The notes below the pieces were generated by a model. The model worked only from the letters and a program-made list of their open reading frames with translations, was not told the origin of the DNA and did not search any database. A program made the translations under genes and the position numbers. From Saccharibacillus sp. JS10 (lineage in GTDB: Bacteria > Bacillota > Bacilli > Paenibacillales > Paenibacillaceae), in assembly GCF_024436065.1 (NCBI RefSeq), contig NZ_JANFNS010000002.1, positions 62,001 through 126,000 of the forward strand: a DNA stretch of 64,000 nucleotides, in the 5' to 3' direction. This document shows positions 9,645 to 18,840 of this stretch, piece by piece. Each line of letters begins with the position of its first letter. Position 1 is the stretch's first letter.

Positions 9645-9682
9645 AAAAAACGAGCTTCGCGTTATCGCGAAGCTCGTTTTTT
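9645..9682. terminator. Bidirectional terminator between convergent genes
   Basis: AAAAAACGAGCTTCGCG, a TTAT loop, then CGCGAAGCTCGTTTTTT: a 17-bp perfect stem with A and T ends serving both the CLC gene and the minus-strand gene at 9693. Confidence 0.95.
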
Positions 9683-9692
9683 GATGTCTCTT

Positions 9693-9899
9693 TTATTGTC
9701 CCGTAAAATGCAAAACGACGCTATACATCATCTTGTTGCGGACAGGATCGAACGTTACCTGATGTTGGACATTTTTGACCCGAAGCATGAGCGCTTTATT
9801 GATTTCCATCCGCTCTTCAATCAAGCGTTCCAATTCACGAAAATCATAGGATTGTAGACACTCTACTTTATCTTGCATGTTATCTAAGATAATCCCCAT
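9693..9899 (-). CDS. DUF2536 (YrzA-like) small protein
   Basis: A 68-residue cytoplasmic protein matching the Bacillales YrzA/DUF2536 family: DKVE near the start, then ELERLIEERMEINKALMLRVKNVQHQV and a closing YSVVLHFTGQ. The family has no known function. ATG 9899 has AAAGGAGG (9908-9915) 8 nt upstream on the minus strand. It stands alone, converging on the CLC gene through a shared terminator. Confidence 0.85.
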   Translation of the reverse strand: MGIILDNMQDKVECLQSYDFRELERLIEERMEINKALMLRVKNVQHQVTFDPVRNKMMYSVVLHFTGQ

Positions 9900-10109
9900 T
9901 GATATAACCTCCTTTATCTATGTATGATTATTCGTTAACTTCAGTATAGCGCGAAAACAAAGGGACTCGAAGCTTTATCATGAAGAAAGATGAACCCAAT
10001 AAAACCATGCCCTAATACCCTTGAATACCTAGTAACAAAGTAGTAAATTCTCACTACATGAAGCAGTGAGATGACGGCGCTGTTCATTTTTGAGAAAGGA
10101 AGATGACTG

Positions 10110-11417
10110 ATGAATATTAATTCAAGCCCTGATTACGCATCTACTTTTAGTTATACTCGAAGTTATGCTGATCCCAAGAATGTAGACAGCGCCGCTTCAA
10201 GCGAACCGACTGTTTTACCTGCAAAATCGGATAATACCGACCCTCAAATACAAGCCGAGAAATCCAAAGAGCAAAAGATCAAAGATCGAAAAGAACGTGA
10301 AGCAAAGCAACAACATCAACTTGAGCAGCAGCATAAGTTAGAAAAGAAAGAAACGTATCACAAAGAAGACAAAGTAAAAGAAACACGGGAAAAAGATCTG
10401 AAAGTGTTATTTGATCAGCAGCAGCAAGTTCAACAAGATGATGCAAAAGCTGAACATGATTTGATGGTCGAAAGTATTTATAGTCAACTTGGCGCAAATA
10501 GCCAACTGGCGATTACCAAAGATAATTATGAAGAAACGATCAAAGGTTTGGTGAAACGAGGATTTCAAGTTCGTGCAGACGAAGAACGGATGATGATTTC
10601 GTCCAAGCTTCACCAATTGAAGCTGGAGATTAGCAAAGATTCGTATACTCGGTATATCGAGTCTTTGAACAAGAAATCTTTTGGGAATACAGGAACTGCC
10701 GAGACGGAATCGCCGCAAAACGCGCCGCAGGAGCCGGTTCAAGGCAATACCGGCACAACACCTTTGCCGTCTCAGCCACCGATTAACATCACACCTTCGC
10801 CAAGTAGCGGAACAGGAAGCGAAGAAACCACGCCGCCACCGAGCAGCGGAACGGGAAGCGGAGAAACGACACCGCCACCAAGCAGCGGAACAGGAAGCGA
10901 AGAAACCACGCCGCCACCGAGCAGCGGAATAGGAAGCGAAGAAACCACGCCGCCACCGAGCAGCGGAACGGGAAGCGGAGAAACGACACCGCCACCAAGC
11001 AGCGGAACGGGAAGCGGTGGAACGACACCGCCGCCGAGCAGCGGAACGGGAAGTGGTGGGACTACGCCGCCACCGAGCAGCGGAACGGGAAGCGAAGAAA
11101 CTACGCCGCCACCAAGCAGCGGAACCGGAAGCGGAGAAACCACACCGCCACCAAGCAGCGGAACGGGAAGCGGAGACACGACGCCGCCACCAAGCAGCGG
11201 AACGGGAAGCGGAGACACGACGCCGCCACCAAGCAGCGGAACAGGAAGCGGAGAAACGACACCGCCACCAAGCAGTGGAACGGGAAGCGGTGGAACGACA
11301 CCGCCGCCGAGCAGCGGAACGGGAAGTGGTGGGACTACGCCGCCGCCATCTAGCGGTACCGGAAACAATGGTTCAAACCCAGGCGTAGGAGATTTAGTCG
11401 GCGGAATTTTCAAATAG
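10110..11417 (+). CDS. Charged coiled-coil protein with 15 x 13-residue Pro/Thr/Ser/Gly repeats
   Basis: Protein of 435 residues, family not recognised. Residues 1-45 are Ser/Asp/Pro-rich. Residues about 48-115 are a Lys/Glu/Gln-rich coiled coil, followed by a folded-looking helical region (about 120-200). About 228-420 is a tandem array of fifteen 13-residue units of type PPPSSGTGSGETT, with E, D or G at the variable position. The tail is GVGDLVGGIFK. There is no signal peptide or sortase motif. ATG 10110 lies behind AAAGGAAG (10096-10103). The array may be a flexible extended spacer; the function is unknown. Confidence 0.75.
   Translation: MNINSSPDYASTFSYTRSYADPKNVDSAASSEPTVLPAKSDNTDPQIQAEKSKEQKIKDRKEREAKQQHQLEQQHKLEKKETYHKEDKVKETREKDLKVLFDQQQQVQQDDAKAEHDLMVESIYSQLGANSQLAITKDNYEETIKGLVKRGFQVRADEERMMISSKLHQLKLEISKDSYTRYIESLNKKSFGNTGTAETESPQNAPQEPVQGNTGTTPLPSQPPINITPSPSSGTGSEETTPPPSSGTGSGETTPPPSSGTGSEETTPPPSSGIGSEETTPPPSSGTGSGETTPPPSSGTGSGGTTPPPSSGTGSGGTTPPPSSGTGSEETTPPPSSGTGSGETTPPPSSGTGSGDTTPPPSSGTGSGDTTPPPSSGTGSGETTPPPSSGTGSGGTTPPPSSGTGSGGTTPPPSSGTGNNGSNPGVGDLVGGIFK
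10795..11370 (+). repeat. 39-bp tandem coding repeat, about 15 units
   Basis: Each unit encodes 13 residues and begins near CCGCCACCGAGCAGCGGAAC. Units 5-7 and 12-14 share the same order of variant codons and nearly the same bases, pointing to a block duplication on top of single-unit expansion. Such arrays change length by slippage or recombination. Confidence 0.95.
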
Positions 11418-11447
11418 AATTTTTATTGTATATATGTACCCATCATT

Positions 11448-11483
11448 AAAAACCTGAAAGTCTCATAGACTTTCAGGTTTTTT
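11448..11483 (+). terminator. Intrinsic terminator after the repeat protein
   Basis: AAAAACCTGAAAGTC, a short loop, then GACTTTCAGGTTTTTT. Confidence 0.93.
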
Positions 11484-11597
11484 GTCGTTACCTTGCCATT
11501 CCAAAAGGACATGTGTCGTTGACAGTCTCTTCCATGACTTATACAATTCTTTTTATGAATATCCATTGGATAGAGGGAAAAGGAGAACTTTTTAGCT

Positions 11598-12812
11598 ATG
11601 CTGCATAACCCTACAGGACGCGAGCGATTGGGTCTCGCTCTGTTATTGTCCACGCTTGGCATACTCGGTCCGCTCAACATCGATATGTACTTGCCGAGTT
11701 TCCCCGGTATTTCTGCTGATCTTGGCGCGCAAGCCTCGCTGGTACAACTCAGCCTTACCGCTTGTTTAATTGGTCTGGCAATCGGTCAGATTATCGTCGG
11801 CCCGATCAGCGACGCACGCGGACGAAGAGGTCCGCTGCTGATTTCGCTTCTATTATTTGCTGCATCTTCGGTGATGTGTGCGTTATCGACAAGTATCGAA
11901 ATGCTGATTGCGGCTCGCTTTTTGCAAGGCTTAACGGCTTCCGGCGGTATTGTCTTATCCAGAGCCGTAGTACGCGATGTATTCAGCGGCAGAGAATTGA
12001 CCCAATTTTTCTCGCTTCTGATGGTCATTAACGCGGTCGCGCCGTTACTTGCGCCGATCATCGGCGGAGCCGTATTGCTGCTGCCCGGATCAAGTTGGCA
12101 TACGATTTTTTACGTACTCGGTTTGTTCGGTTTTGCTATCTTAATGATTGTTGGATTTAGACTCAAAGAAACGCTGCTGCCCGAAAAAAGACAACCCAGT
12201 TCGATCGGTCATTCGCTCCGTACGATGGGCAGTCTGATGAAAGACCGTTCGTTTATGGGTTATGCCCTAACGCTTGGTTTTATTCACGGCGGCAGCTTCG
12301 CGTATGTATCGGGTACACCTTTCGTTTATCAGGAGATCTACGGTGTATCGCCTCAAACGTTCAGCATATTGTTTGGGATCAACGGTATTGCGATTATCGC
12401 AGGTAGTTTTATTATTGGACGTTTTAGCCACTTTGTACCTGAACGCAGTTTGCTGCGAATCGGCGTGATTATCGCATCGTCTGCGACGTTGCTTATGCTG
12501 ATTGCGACCATCGTGCAAGGGCCGCTGTTTACGATTGTCGTTCCGTTATTTATCTACATGGTTACGATCGGGATTACCGCGACGAGTACTTTTACACTGG
12601 CGATTGCACGTCAAGGTCATCGCGCGGGAAGTGCGAGTGCCGTACTTGGGTTGTTCCCGCTATTAATTGGTTCGATTGTATCGCCGCTGGTTGGATTAGA
12701 TGAGAGCACGCCGGTTCCGATGGGAGCGATCTTGTTCGTGACTGCGCTGCTTGGCGCGGCGGCCTTCTTTATTTTAACGCGTTCGGAAAAAGAGCAAATA
12801 TCTGCTTCTTAG
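11598..12812 (+). CDS. Bcr/CflA-family MFS drug efflux transporter
   Basis: Twelve-helix major facilitator exporter, 404 residues, of the Bcr/CflA drug:H+ antiporter group (bicyclomycin and chloramphenicol type). Markers are the NIDMYLPSFPGI segment in helix 1 (about 30-41), the GPISDARGRRGPL motif A after helix 2 (about 72-84), and helix 4 with ARFLQGLTASGG. AAAGGAGAA (11578-11586) precedes ATG 11598. It is monocistronic between two terminators with no regulator beside it. The actual substrate cannot be told from sequence. Confidence 0.9.
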   Translation: MLHNPTGRERLGLALLLSTLGILGPLNIDMYLPSFPGISADLGAQASLVQLSLTACLIGLAIGQIIVGPISDARGRRGPLLISLLLFAASSVMCALSTSIEMLIAARFLQGLTASGGIVLSRAVVRDVFSGRELTQFFSLLMVINAVAPLLAPIIGGAVLLLPGSSWHTIFYVLGLFGFAILMIVGFRLKETLLPEKRQPSSIGHSLRTMGSLMKDRSFMGYALTLGFIHGGSFAYVSGTPFVYQEIYGVSPQTFSILFGINGIAIIAGSFIIGRFSHFVPERSLLRIGVIIASSATLLMLIATIVQGPLFTIVVPLFIYMVTIGITATSTFTLAIARQGHRAGSASAVLGLFPLLIGSIVSPLVGLDESTPVPMGAILFVTALLGAAAFFILTRSEKEQISAS

Positions 12813-12826
12813 ACGGTTTACGACTA

Positions 12827-12867
12827 AACTTCTGCACGGACTTCGGTCTATGTAGAAGTTTTTTTTG
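12827..12867 (+). terminator. Intrinsic terminator after the Bcr/CflA gene
   Basis: AACTTCTGCACGGAC pairs with GTCTATGTAGAAGTT (two G-U pairs, one mismatch) around TTCG, then eight T. Confidence 0.88.
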
Positions 12868-13104
12868 TCTTTTTTAACGAGACATAGGTGTTGAATGTTT
12901 TGATTTGAAGCTTGATTTCTTTTCTTTTGCTTTGAACGTTTGTCTTTTCAGTGCGGACAATTGTCTTATCTACCTATCATAGCGGTGTGAAAGGCATGAT
13001 AATATTGGTTGTTTTTTTGAAAAGCTTAGCATAAAATTTGCTAATGCGATTCTGCGACGCTTTACCGCAAGATGAAACAATGAGAAAGACTTGGAGGCAA
13101 GAAG

Positions 13105-14478
13105 ATGGAACAAACACAATTAAGTAGAGGATTAAAAGCTCGTCATATCGAGCTGATTGCTTTGGGAGGAACAATCGGAGTCGGTCTGTTCATGGGGTCT
13201 TCCAGTACGATACAGTGGGCAGGGCCTTCGGTATTGCTGGCGTACATGCTGGCGGGACTTGTTATGTTTTTGGTGATGCGAATTATGGGAGAGATGTTGA
13301 TTGCCGAACCGGTAACCGGATCTTTCGCCACTTTTGCGCATCAATATATTCATCCGGTCGCTGGATATTTAACAGCTTGGAGCTATTGGTTTTTATGGGT
13401 GACGGTCGGGATGTCCGAAGTTACGGCAATCGGAATTTATTTCGGATACTGGTACCCGGATATTCCGCAATGGATTCCGGCATTGGTTGGCGTAGGGATT
13501 ATCGCGGCAGCAAATATGGCAGCCGTCAAATTTTACGGAGAATTCGAATTTTGGTTTGCGATGATTAAAGTTGTCGCGATTGTCGCGATGCTAATTCTCG
13601 GTACGGGGCTAATCTTTTTCGGATGGGGCAACGGCGGAGTTCCGATCGGATTCCAGCATCTATATGCGCATGGCGGATTTTTTGCAGGCGGGTTAAAAGG
13701 TTTCTTGTTCGCCTTATGTATTGTCACGGCGGCGTATCAAGGGATCGAAATGATCGGCATTACAGCGGGCGAAGCGGAGAATCCGCAAGTGACATTAAAA
13801 CGTGCGATCAAAAATATCGTATGGCGGATACTCGTCTTCTACGTCGGAGCGATTTTCGTCATTGTCACGATCTATCCGTGGAACGAAGTAGGCGTTACCG
13901 GTAGTCCGTTCGTATTGACGTTTGCTAAAGTCGGAATTGTAGCGGCGGCAGGAATCATCAACTTTGTTGTGTTAACCGCAGCGATGTCCGGCTGTAACAG
14001 CGGCATTTACAGTGCAGGGCGTATGTTGTTTACACTGGCTGAGAACGGTCAAGCGCCGAAGTTTTTCGGCAAAATTTCAAAAAGCGGCGTACCGCGCAAT
14101 AGCATCATGACGACGATCGCACTGCTTTTGATCGGCGTCGTACTCAACTACCTGATGCCTGACTCTAAGCTGTTCTTATACATTTATAGCGCGAGTATTT
14201 TACCAGGCATGATTCCGTGGTTTGCGATGGCAATCGGTCAATTCCGTTTCCGTCGCCAGCAAGGCGAGCAGATCAAGCAGCATCCGTTTAAATCGTTATT
14301 TTTCCCGGCAGCCAATTATTTCGTTATCGTCTTTTTGCTGCTGGTGTTAGTGGGGATGGCGATTAACACAGATACGCGTGTTCCGCTTATGGTCGGTGCG
14401 GCGTTTATTTTGATTATGTTCGTGATCTATTACGTATTTGGGATCGGCAAAAAAACATCGAATACTTTTAAAAACTAA
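13105..14478 (+). CDS. APC-family amino acid permease
   Basis: Proton-coupled amino acid importer, 457 residues and about 12 helices, of the amino acid transporter branch of the APC superfamily. The start [20 protein letters not shown] is typical, followed by [13 protein letters not shown] in broken helix 1 (about 21-33), [20 protein letters not shown], and AFFF-type late helices. TTGGAGG precedes ATG 13105. Relatives transport proline, histidine, GABA or D-Ala/D-Ser/Gly; the specificity here is not assignable. The 290-bp leader (12868-13104) shows no T-box or riboswitch that I could recognise. Confidence 0.9.
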   Translation: MEQTQLSRGLKARHIELIALGGTIGVGLFMGSSSTIQWAGPSVLLAYMLAGLVMFLVMRIMGEMLIAEPVTGSFATFAHQYIHPVAGYLTAWSYWFLWVTVGMSEVTAIGIYFGYWYPDIPQWIPALVGVGIIAAANMAAVKFYGEFEFWFAMIKVVAIVAMLILGTGLIFFGWGNGGVPIGFQHLYAHGGFFAGGLKGFLFALCIVTAAYQGIEMIGITAGEAENPQVTLKRAIKNIVWRILVFYVGAIFVIVTIYPWNEVGVTGSPFVLTFAKVGIVAAAGIINFVVLTAAMSGCNSGIYSAGRMLFTLAENGQAPKFFGKISKSGVPRNSIMTTIALLLIGVVLNYLMPDSKLFLYIYSASILPGMIPWFAMAIGQFRFRRQQGEQIKQHPFKSLFFPAANYFVIVFLLLVLVGMAINTDTRVPLMVGAAFILIMFVIYYVFGIGKKTSNTFKN

Positions 14479-14498
14479 AATACTCATAAAAACCAGGA

Positions 14499-14556
14499 AA
14501 ATAATCTTATTCATATTTGTCGGATTTTGACGATAAATAGGATAAGATTATTTTTT
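14499..14556 (+). terminator. Intrinsic terminator after the permease
   Basis: A long imperfect stem from AATAATCTTAT (14500-14510) to ATAAGATTATT followed by T residues. Confidence 0.8.
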
Positions 14557-14578
14557 ATTCGGAAAGGTGGTTTTTGAA

Positions 14579-16291
14579 ATGTTCAAATGGATCCGTTTTA
14601 ATAATATGCCACTGAAATTCAAAATGTTGCTTCCTCTGATTGCTCCTTTGCTGGCGTTGGTATTGCTTGCAACGTTGTCGGTCGCAATGGTCTCCCAATT
14701 GTCGGATCGTTTGATTGATCGTCTCTATAACGAAGCACATCAAAGCGTAGCTTGGCTGCTGAACGCAGATCGCGATTTTTATCAAGCCTTAACCGATCAG
14801 CAATCGATGGCAGCCGCATCCGGGCAAGCTTTAACAGACATCAAAGCCGATTACGAAGAAAACGTTGCTCAGACAGCAGAACGAGTGGGTAAAGCAGAAG
14901 ACATCATGAAAGCGCACCCAGAAAGATTCGAAGAATACAAACATCCAGAATCCGGGCAAACAGCGTTCCAATTGTTCGATGAATTCGAAAATAGTTTCGA
15001 CACATGGAAAACAAGCGGAACGATGGAAGCTTTCGATACTGCTCGCGACAAAATCAATCAGATCGAAGAAATTCTGGATACGTACAGCAATGATGTAATT
15101 GCGGAAAGCCGGGCTTATCAACAGCAACTGGAATATATCATTTGGATTGGGCTTGGCGTATCGCTACTGATTTCCGCAATCGTCGGCATTATCGTAATTC
15201 GTAATGTACGCAAACGTACGGATGTTGCAGTCAGTTTGATTCGCAAAACCGCGGAACTGGATCTTAAGTACGACGATTCTTACGAACACTTTTTAAGTGA
15301 AAAAGACGAATTTGCTTTGTTGATCCGTTCAGAAGCAGAAGCTCGCAAAGCTTTCCGTGAAATTATCGAAGACGTACAACGCGAAAGCCGCGATATTCAG
15401 GAAGTTATGGACAATGTGTCGGGACGCATGGCGAATCTCGACGATAGCGTGCAAGAAATCTCGGCAACGACGCAGCAATTATCGGCAGGAATGGAGCAGA
15501 CTTCTTCGTCTACTCGGGGAATGAGCGAGACTTCGTCGGAGATCGGTAGAGCGCTGGAATCGATCGCGCTGAAAGCTCAAGAAGGCGCTCGTTCGTCGGA
15601 ACAACTCAGTATTCGTGCATCCGAATTGAAATCGACATTCCAACAATCGTATCAAGCAGGAAATGCTTCGTATGAGTCCGTAAAAAGCAATCTGGAGCAA
15701 GCGATGGAAGAATCGCGTGCGGTCGAACGGATTACGTTGCTTGCGGAATCGATTCTGCAAATCACGGCGCAAACGAATCTGTTATCGCTGAATGCGTCGA
15801 TTGAAGCGGCTAGAGCGGGTGAAGCTGGACGCGGGTTTGCCGTCGTGGCTGCCGAAATTCGCAAATTAGCGGAAGATTCCAAAACCGCTGCTGATGAAAT
15901 TCAAGAAGTGACAGGAGCTGTGCTGAATTCGGTAGGCAGCCTGAAAAGCAACTCCGAAAGTCTGCTTCAGTTTTTTGCAGCGAGTGTTCAAAAAGATTAC
16001 GCACTTATGCTGCGTGCTTCGGAAGAGTATGCGGCAAGCGCAGATGAGACTGAAGCTTCTTCCACAGATTTGAGCGCGACAACGGAACAGTTGTTGGCTT
16101 CGATGGAAACATTGGTCAAAGCAACAAATGAAATCGCAATGTCCGCAAAAGAAGGCGCAAGCGGAACCGGTACAATTGCGGAAAAAGCAGGATTGACCGC
16201 AGAAAACGCATCCGATGTACTCGGCGGCATTCAATCGTCTAAACAAGGCGTTGAAACGTTGGCACGTTCGGTAGAGAAATTCAAACTGTAA
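14579..16291 (+). CDS. Methyl-accepting chemotaxis protein
   Basis: Membrane chemoreceptor of 570 residues that signals through CheA/CheW. Helix 1 (about 15-38) and helix 2 (about 188-210) flank an alpha-helical extracellular four-helix-type sensor of about 150 residues. A HAMP-like linker follows, then a cytoplasmic MCP domain whose hairpin tip reads [20 protein letters not shown] (about 401-420). ATG 14579 is chosen because AAAGGTGG (14563-14570) is 8 nt upstream; GTG 14567 lies inside that site. No che genes are nearby, so it is an orphan receptor. The ligand is unknown. Confidence 0.93.
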   Translation: MFKWIRFNNMPLKFKMLLPLIAPLLALVLLATLSVAMVSQLSDRLIDRLYNEAHQSVAWLLNADRDFYQALTDQQSMAAASGQALTDIKADYEENVAQTAERVGKAEDIMKAHPERFEEYKHPESGQTAFQLFDEFENSFDTWKTSGTMEAFDTARDKINQIEEILDTYSNDVIAESRAYQQQLEYIIWIGLGVSLLISAIVGIIVIRNVRKRTDVAVSLIRKTAELDLKYDDSYEHFLSEKDEFALLIRSEAEARKAFREIIEDVQRESRDIQEVMDNVSGRMANLDDSVQEISATTQQLSAGMEQTSSSTRGMSETSSEIGRALESIALKAQEGARSSEQLSIRASELKSTFQQSYQAGNASYESVKSNLEQAMEESRAVERITLLAESILQITAQTNLLSLNASIEAARAGEAGRGFAVVAAEIRKLAEDSKTAADEIQEVTGAVLNSVGSLKSNSESLLQFFAASVQKDYALMLRASEEYAASADETEASSTDLSATTEQLLASMETLVKATNEIAMSAKEGASGTGTIAEKAGLTAENASDVLGGIQSSKQGVETLARSVEKFKL

Positions 16292-16317
16292 GACTTCAGA
16301 GGATCAATCGAATGTTG

Positions 16318-16350
16318 AAAAAGAGATGCCGCCAAGGTATCTCTTTTTTG
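16318..16350 (+). terminator. Intrinsic terminator after the chemoreceptor
   Basis: AAAAAGAGATGCC, a short loop, GGTATCTCTTTTTT. Confidence 0.92.
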
Positions 16351-16436
16351 TAAGCTCTATATCGTTCTTGCCTATGGTCAACAAAGTTTGGTCCAGGTTA
16401 GACTATTTCACTAGGCATACAACGTTCCCCTACGGC

Positions 16437-16442
16437 TATAAT
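16437..16442 (+). promoter_or_regulatory. -10 box before the CDF gene
   Basis: Perfect TATAAT. No convincing -35 is present and no Mn riboswitch (yybP-ykoY) features were recognised in the leader. Confidence 0.35.
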
Positions 16443-16522
16443 GTTGCTGTAGACCCACTGCAAACTCGCTTGTTATGATGAACAACGTTCAGGAAATCAG
16501 CGACTTGGAGGCACCTACTCTC

Positions 16523-17392
16523 ATGGTGGATGTATACGAAAAAATCAAAGAAGGCGAACGCGGAGCTTGGGTCAGTATTATCGCGTATATCGTGCTGTCT
16601 GCGGTTAAGCTTACGATCGGCTATGTGTTTTTTTCTAGCGCTCTAAGAGCAGACGGCTTAAATAATTTGACAGACATCGTGGCTTCGATCGCGGTATTGA
16701 TCGGGCTGCGCATTTCGCGGAAACCGCCGGATCACGACCATGCGTATGGGCATTTTCGCGCCGAAACGGTTGCGGCATTGATCGCGTCCGTCATTATGGC
16801 TTTTATCGGTCTGGAAGTGTTGGTCGGAGCGGCTCAATCGCTTGCGAGCGGTACGGAAGAAGCGCCGCAAGCTTGGGTAGCGGCTGTCGCTTTGGGTTCG
16901 GCAATTGTGATGTACGGCGTCTATCGATACAATCGCGACCTGTCGATCAAAACAAACAGCCAAGCTTTGATGGCGGCGGCAAAAGATAATTTGTCCGATG
17001 CGCTCGTCAGTATCGGTGCGGCAATCGGGATTCTCGGTTCGCAGTTCGGGATGCCGTGGTTAGATGTTGTGACGGCTTTTGTCGTCGGGCTAATCATTTG
17101 TAAAACAGCATGGGAGATCTTGAGTGAATCGCTGCATCGGTTGACAGACGGTTTTGACGAAAAAGAGTTGGATGAAATTCGACAAGCGATTGCAAATGTG
17201 GAAGGGGTAGAATCTGTTCGCGAAATCAAGGCGCGAGTAAATGGAAGTCAGACTGTGTTAGACGTGACGATTGAAGTTCCGCGCGATCTGAATATCGTAG
17301 AAGGTCATGATATTGCGGATCGGGTCGAAGCCGAAATGAAAGAGAATCATTCGATTTATTTCGTCAGCGTGCATGTGGAGCCTGCGGAATAA
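16523..17392 (+). CDS. Cation diffusion facilitator, MneP-like manganese exporter
   Basis: Six-helix metal/proton antiporter of 289 residues, closest to B. subtilis MneP (YdfM) as I recall it: the start YEKIKEGERGAWVSI, the ALRADGLNNLTDI segment with NxxxD in helix 2, PPDHDHAYGHFRAE in the loop, and AAKDNLSDA with DxxxD in helix 5. NxxxD/DxxxD pairs are typical of Mn-type CDFs rather than the HxxxD of Zn transporters. A cytoplasmic CDF domain (about 205-289) follows. GGAGG (16507-16511) favours ATG 16523 over ATG 16475. Mn2+ efflux is family inference. Confidence 0.88.
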   Translation: MVDVYEKIKEGERGAWVSIIAYIVLSAVKLTIGYVFFSSALRADGLNNLTDIVASIAVLIGLRISRKPPDHDHAYGHFRAETVAALIASVIMAFIGLEVLVGAAQSLASGTEEAPQAWVAAVALGSAIVMYGVYRYNRDLSIKTNSQALMAAAKDNLSDALVSIGAAIGILGSQFGMPWLDVVTAFVVGLIICKTAWEILSESLHRLTDGFDEKELDEIRQAIANVEGVESVREIKARVNGSQTVLDVTIEVPRDLNIVEGHDIADRVEAEMKENHSIYFVSVHVEPAE

Positions 17393-17495
17393 CATCAAAG
17401 CAAACTCAGTGCAGCGGTTTTTTCGTTTCAGCTTCAAGAGGACGGGTAAAGATTAAGCAATCATAGACTGCCTATTTGAAGGAGGAAAGTATCCG

Positions 17496-18716
17496 ATGGG
17501 AAATCCGAAAGCCTTGATCTCTGGAGGAAGTATTGCAGGTTTGAGTACCGCATTTTGGTTAAGCCAAGCCGGGTGGGACGTTACCGTGCTGGAACGTGCT
17601 GAAGCATTTCGCGACGGTGGGCAAAATATCGACGTTCGAGGAACCGGACGCGAAGTACTGAGAAAAATGGGGCTCGAAGATCAAGTGCGCGCAAATACGA
17701 CGACTGAAAAAGGAACCGTATTTGTAAATGAAAAAGGAAAAAAAGTAGGTGCTTTCCCGGTTGAAGATTCCGACGGAATGACGGCAGAGCTAGAGATTTT
17801 GCGCGGCGATCTGGCACGTATCGTGCTTGAAGCATTGCCAGATCAGGTTGAACTTCGTTACAGCGATTGGATCGAGAATGTGAATGAACGCGGGGAACAA
17901 GTCGACGTGACTTTGCATTCCGGCAATATCGAAACTTGGGATTTGCTGATTATTGCTGAGGGAGTTCGCTCGAAAACACGCGATAAAGTCTTTCATCATG
18001 AAGTATCTCGAAAGGAACTTCGTTTAAATATTGCCTACGGCACGATACCTCGATCTTCACAAGACGATGATTGGTGGCGTTGGTACACCGCGACAGAGCG
18101 GCGTCAAGTTTCGCTCCGTCCTGATAATCAAGGTAGTATTCGTGCAATGCTTGCTTTTAGCAGTGACGATCTTAACCTTGCTGCGATTCCGGTGACGCAA
18201 GCACAATCTGAATTGCGAGAAATGTTCGCAGATGCAGGCTGGGAAGCAGAGCGAGTATTGGATGGATTTGCGAACTCTGAAGATGTGTATTTCGACTATT
18301 TGACGCAGATCATGATGTCTACATGGTCAAAAGGCGCCGTATGCGTAACCGGAGATGCCGCTTGGTGCGTAACACCTTTGGGCGGCGGCGGTTCTTCGTT
18401 AGCGTTGATCGGCGGATATGTGCTCGCCGCATTTTTATCTCAAGCTTCGGTTCATGAACCGGGAAGTATCAAGTCTGCTTTAAAAAACTACGAAGACTGG
18501 ATGCGACCTATAATCGAAGACTCGCAAAGCTTGCCGCCGGGCGCACCCAATCTATTTTATCCGCAAAGCAAAGTCGGGGTTAGTACGATGCAGACGATGA
18601 TTCGAATCGCAAGCTTGGCTCCGTTTCGTAAATTGGCGGCTCGAATCGGTCACGTCGCGAGGTCGAAGCAACAACTTCCGGAGATGATTATAGCCAAAGA
18701 AAAAGTGACCGTGTAA
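17496..18716 (+). CDS. FAD-dependent aromatic-hydroxylase-type monooxygenase
   Basis: Flavoprotein monooxygenase of the PHBH/TetX fold, 406 residues. It has an N-terminal Rossmann FAD motif (ALISGGSIAGLSTAFWLSQA, with the GxGxxG first Gly kept as GGSIAG), an acidic strand end VTVLERA, and a second FAD motif GDAAWCVTPLGGGG (about 287-300). GGAGG before ATG 17496 supports the start. It converges on an MFS exporter through a shared terminator. Relatives hydroxylate aromatic or polyketide substrates, TetX among them. I would not assign tetracycline inactivation without a proper search. Confidence 0.85.
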   Translation: MGNPKALISGGSIAGLSTAFWLSQAGWDVTVLERAEAFRDGGQNIDVRGTGREVLRKMGLEDQVRANTTTEKGTVFVNEKGKKVGAFPVEDSDGMTAELEILRGDLARIVLEALPDQVELRYSDWIENVNERGEQVDVTLHSGNIETWDLLIIAEGVRSKTRDKVFHHEVSRKELRLNIAYGTIPRSSQDDDWWRWYTATERRQVSLRPDNQGSIRAMLAFSSDDLNLAAIPVTQAQSELREMFADAGWEAERVLDGFANSEDVYFDYLTQIMMSTWSKGAVCVTGDAAWCVTPLGGGGSSLALIGGYVLAAFLSQASVHEPGSIKSALKNYEDWMRPIIEDSQSLPPGAPNLFYPQSKVGVSTMQTMIRIASLAPFRKLAARIGHVARSKQQLPEMIIAKEKVTV

Positions 18717-18745
18717 TCGTCTCAACAATAGAACTTATATTCATC

Positions 18746-18794
18746 AAAAAAGACTTTGTCTAAGCGCTGTTACGCGTAGAGACAAAGTCTTTTT
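18746..18794. terminator. Bidirectional terminator
   Basis: AAAAAGACTTTGTC (18747-18760) and GACAAAGTCTTTTT (18781-18794) with an inner stem; it separates convergent genes. Confidence 0.9.
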
Positions 18795-18840
18795 ATTGGA
18801 ATGATTTATTTTTAACAAGAGTTTGTGCATGTTCGATCTA

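Noticed and set aside
10795-11370. CRISPR array in the 39-bp repeat
   Set aside because: The units are adjacent without spacers and in frame within a coding sequence.
10772-11413. Long open frame on the minus strand and others in the second forward frame across the repeat array
   Set aside because: The repetitive GC-rich unit has no stops in several frames; the plus frame has the start, ribosome site and a sensible N-terminal half.
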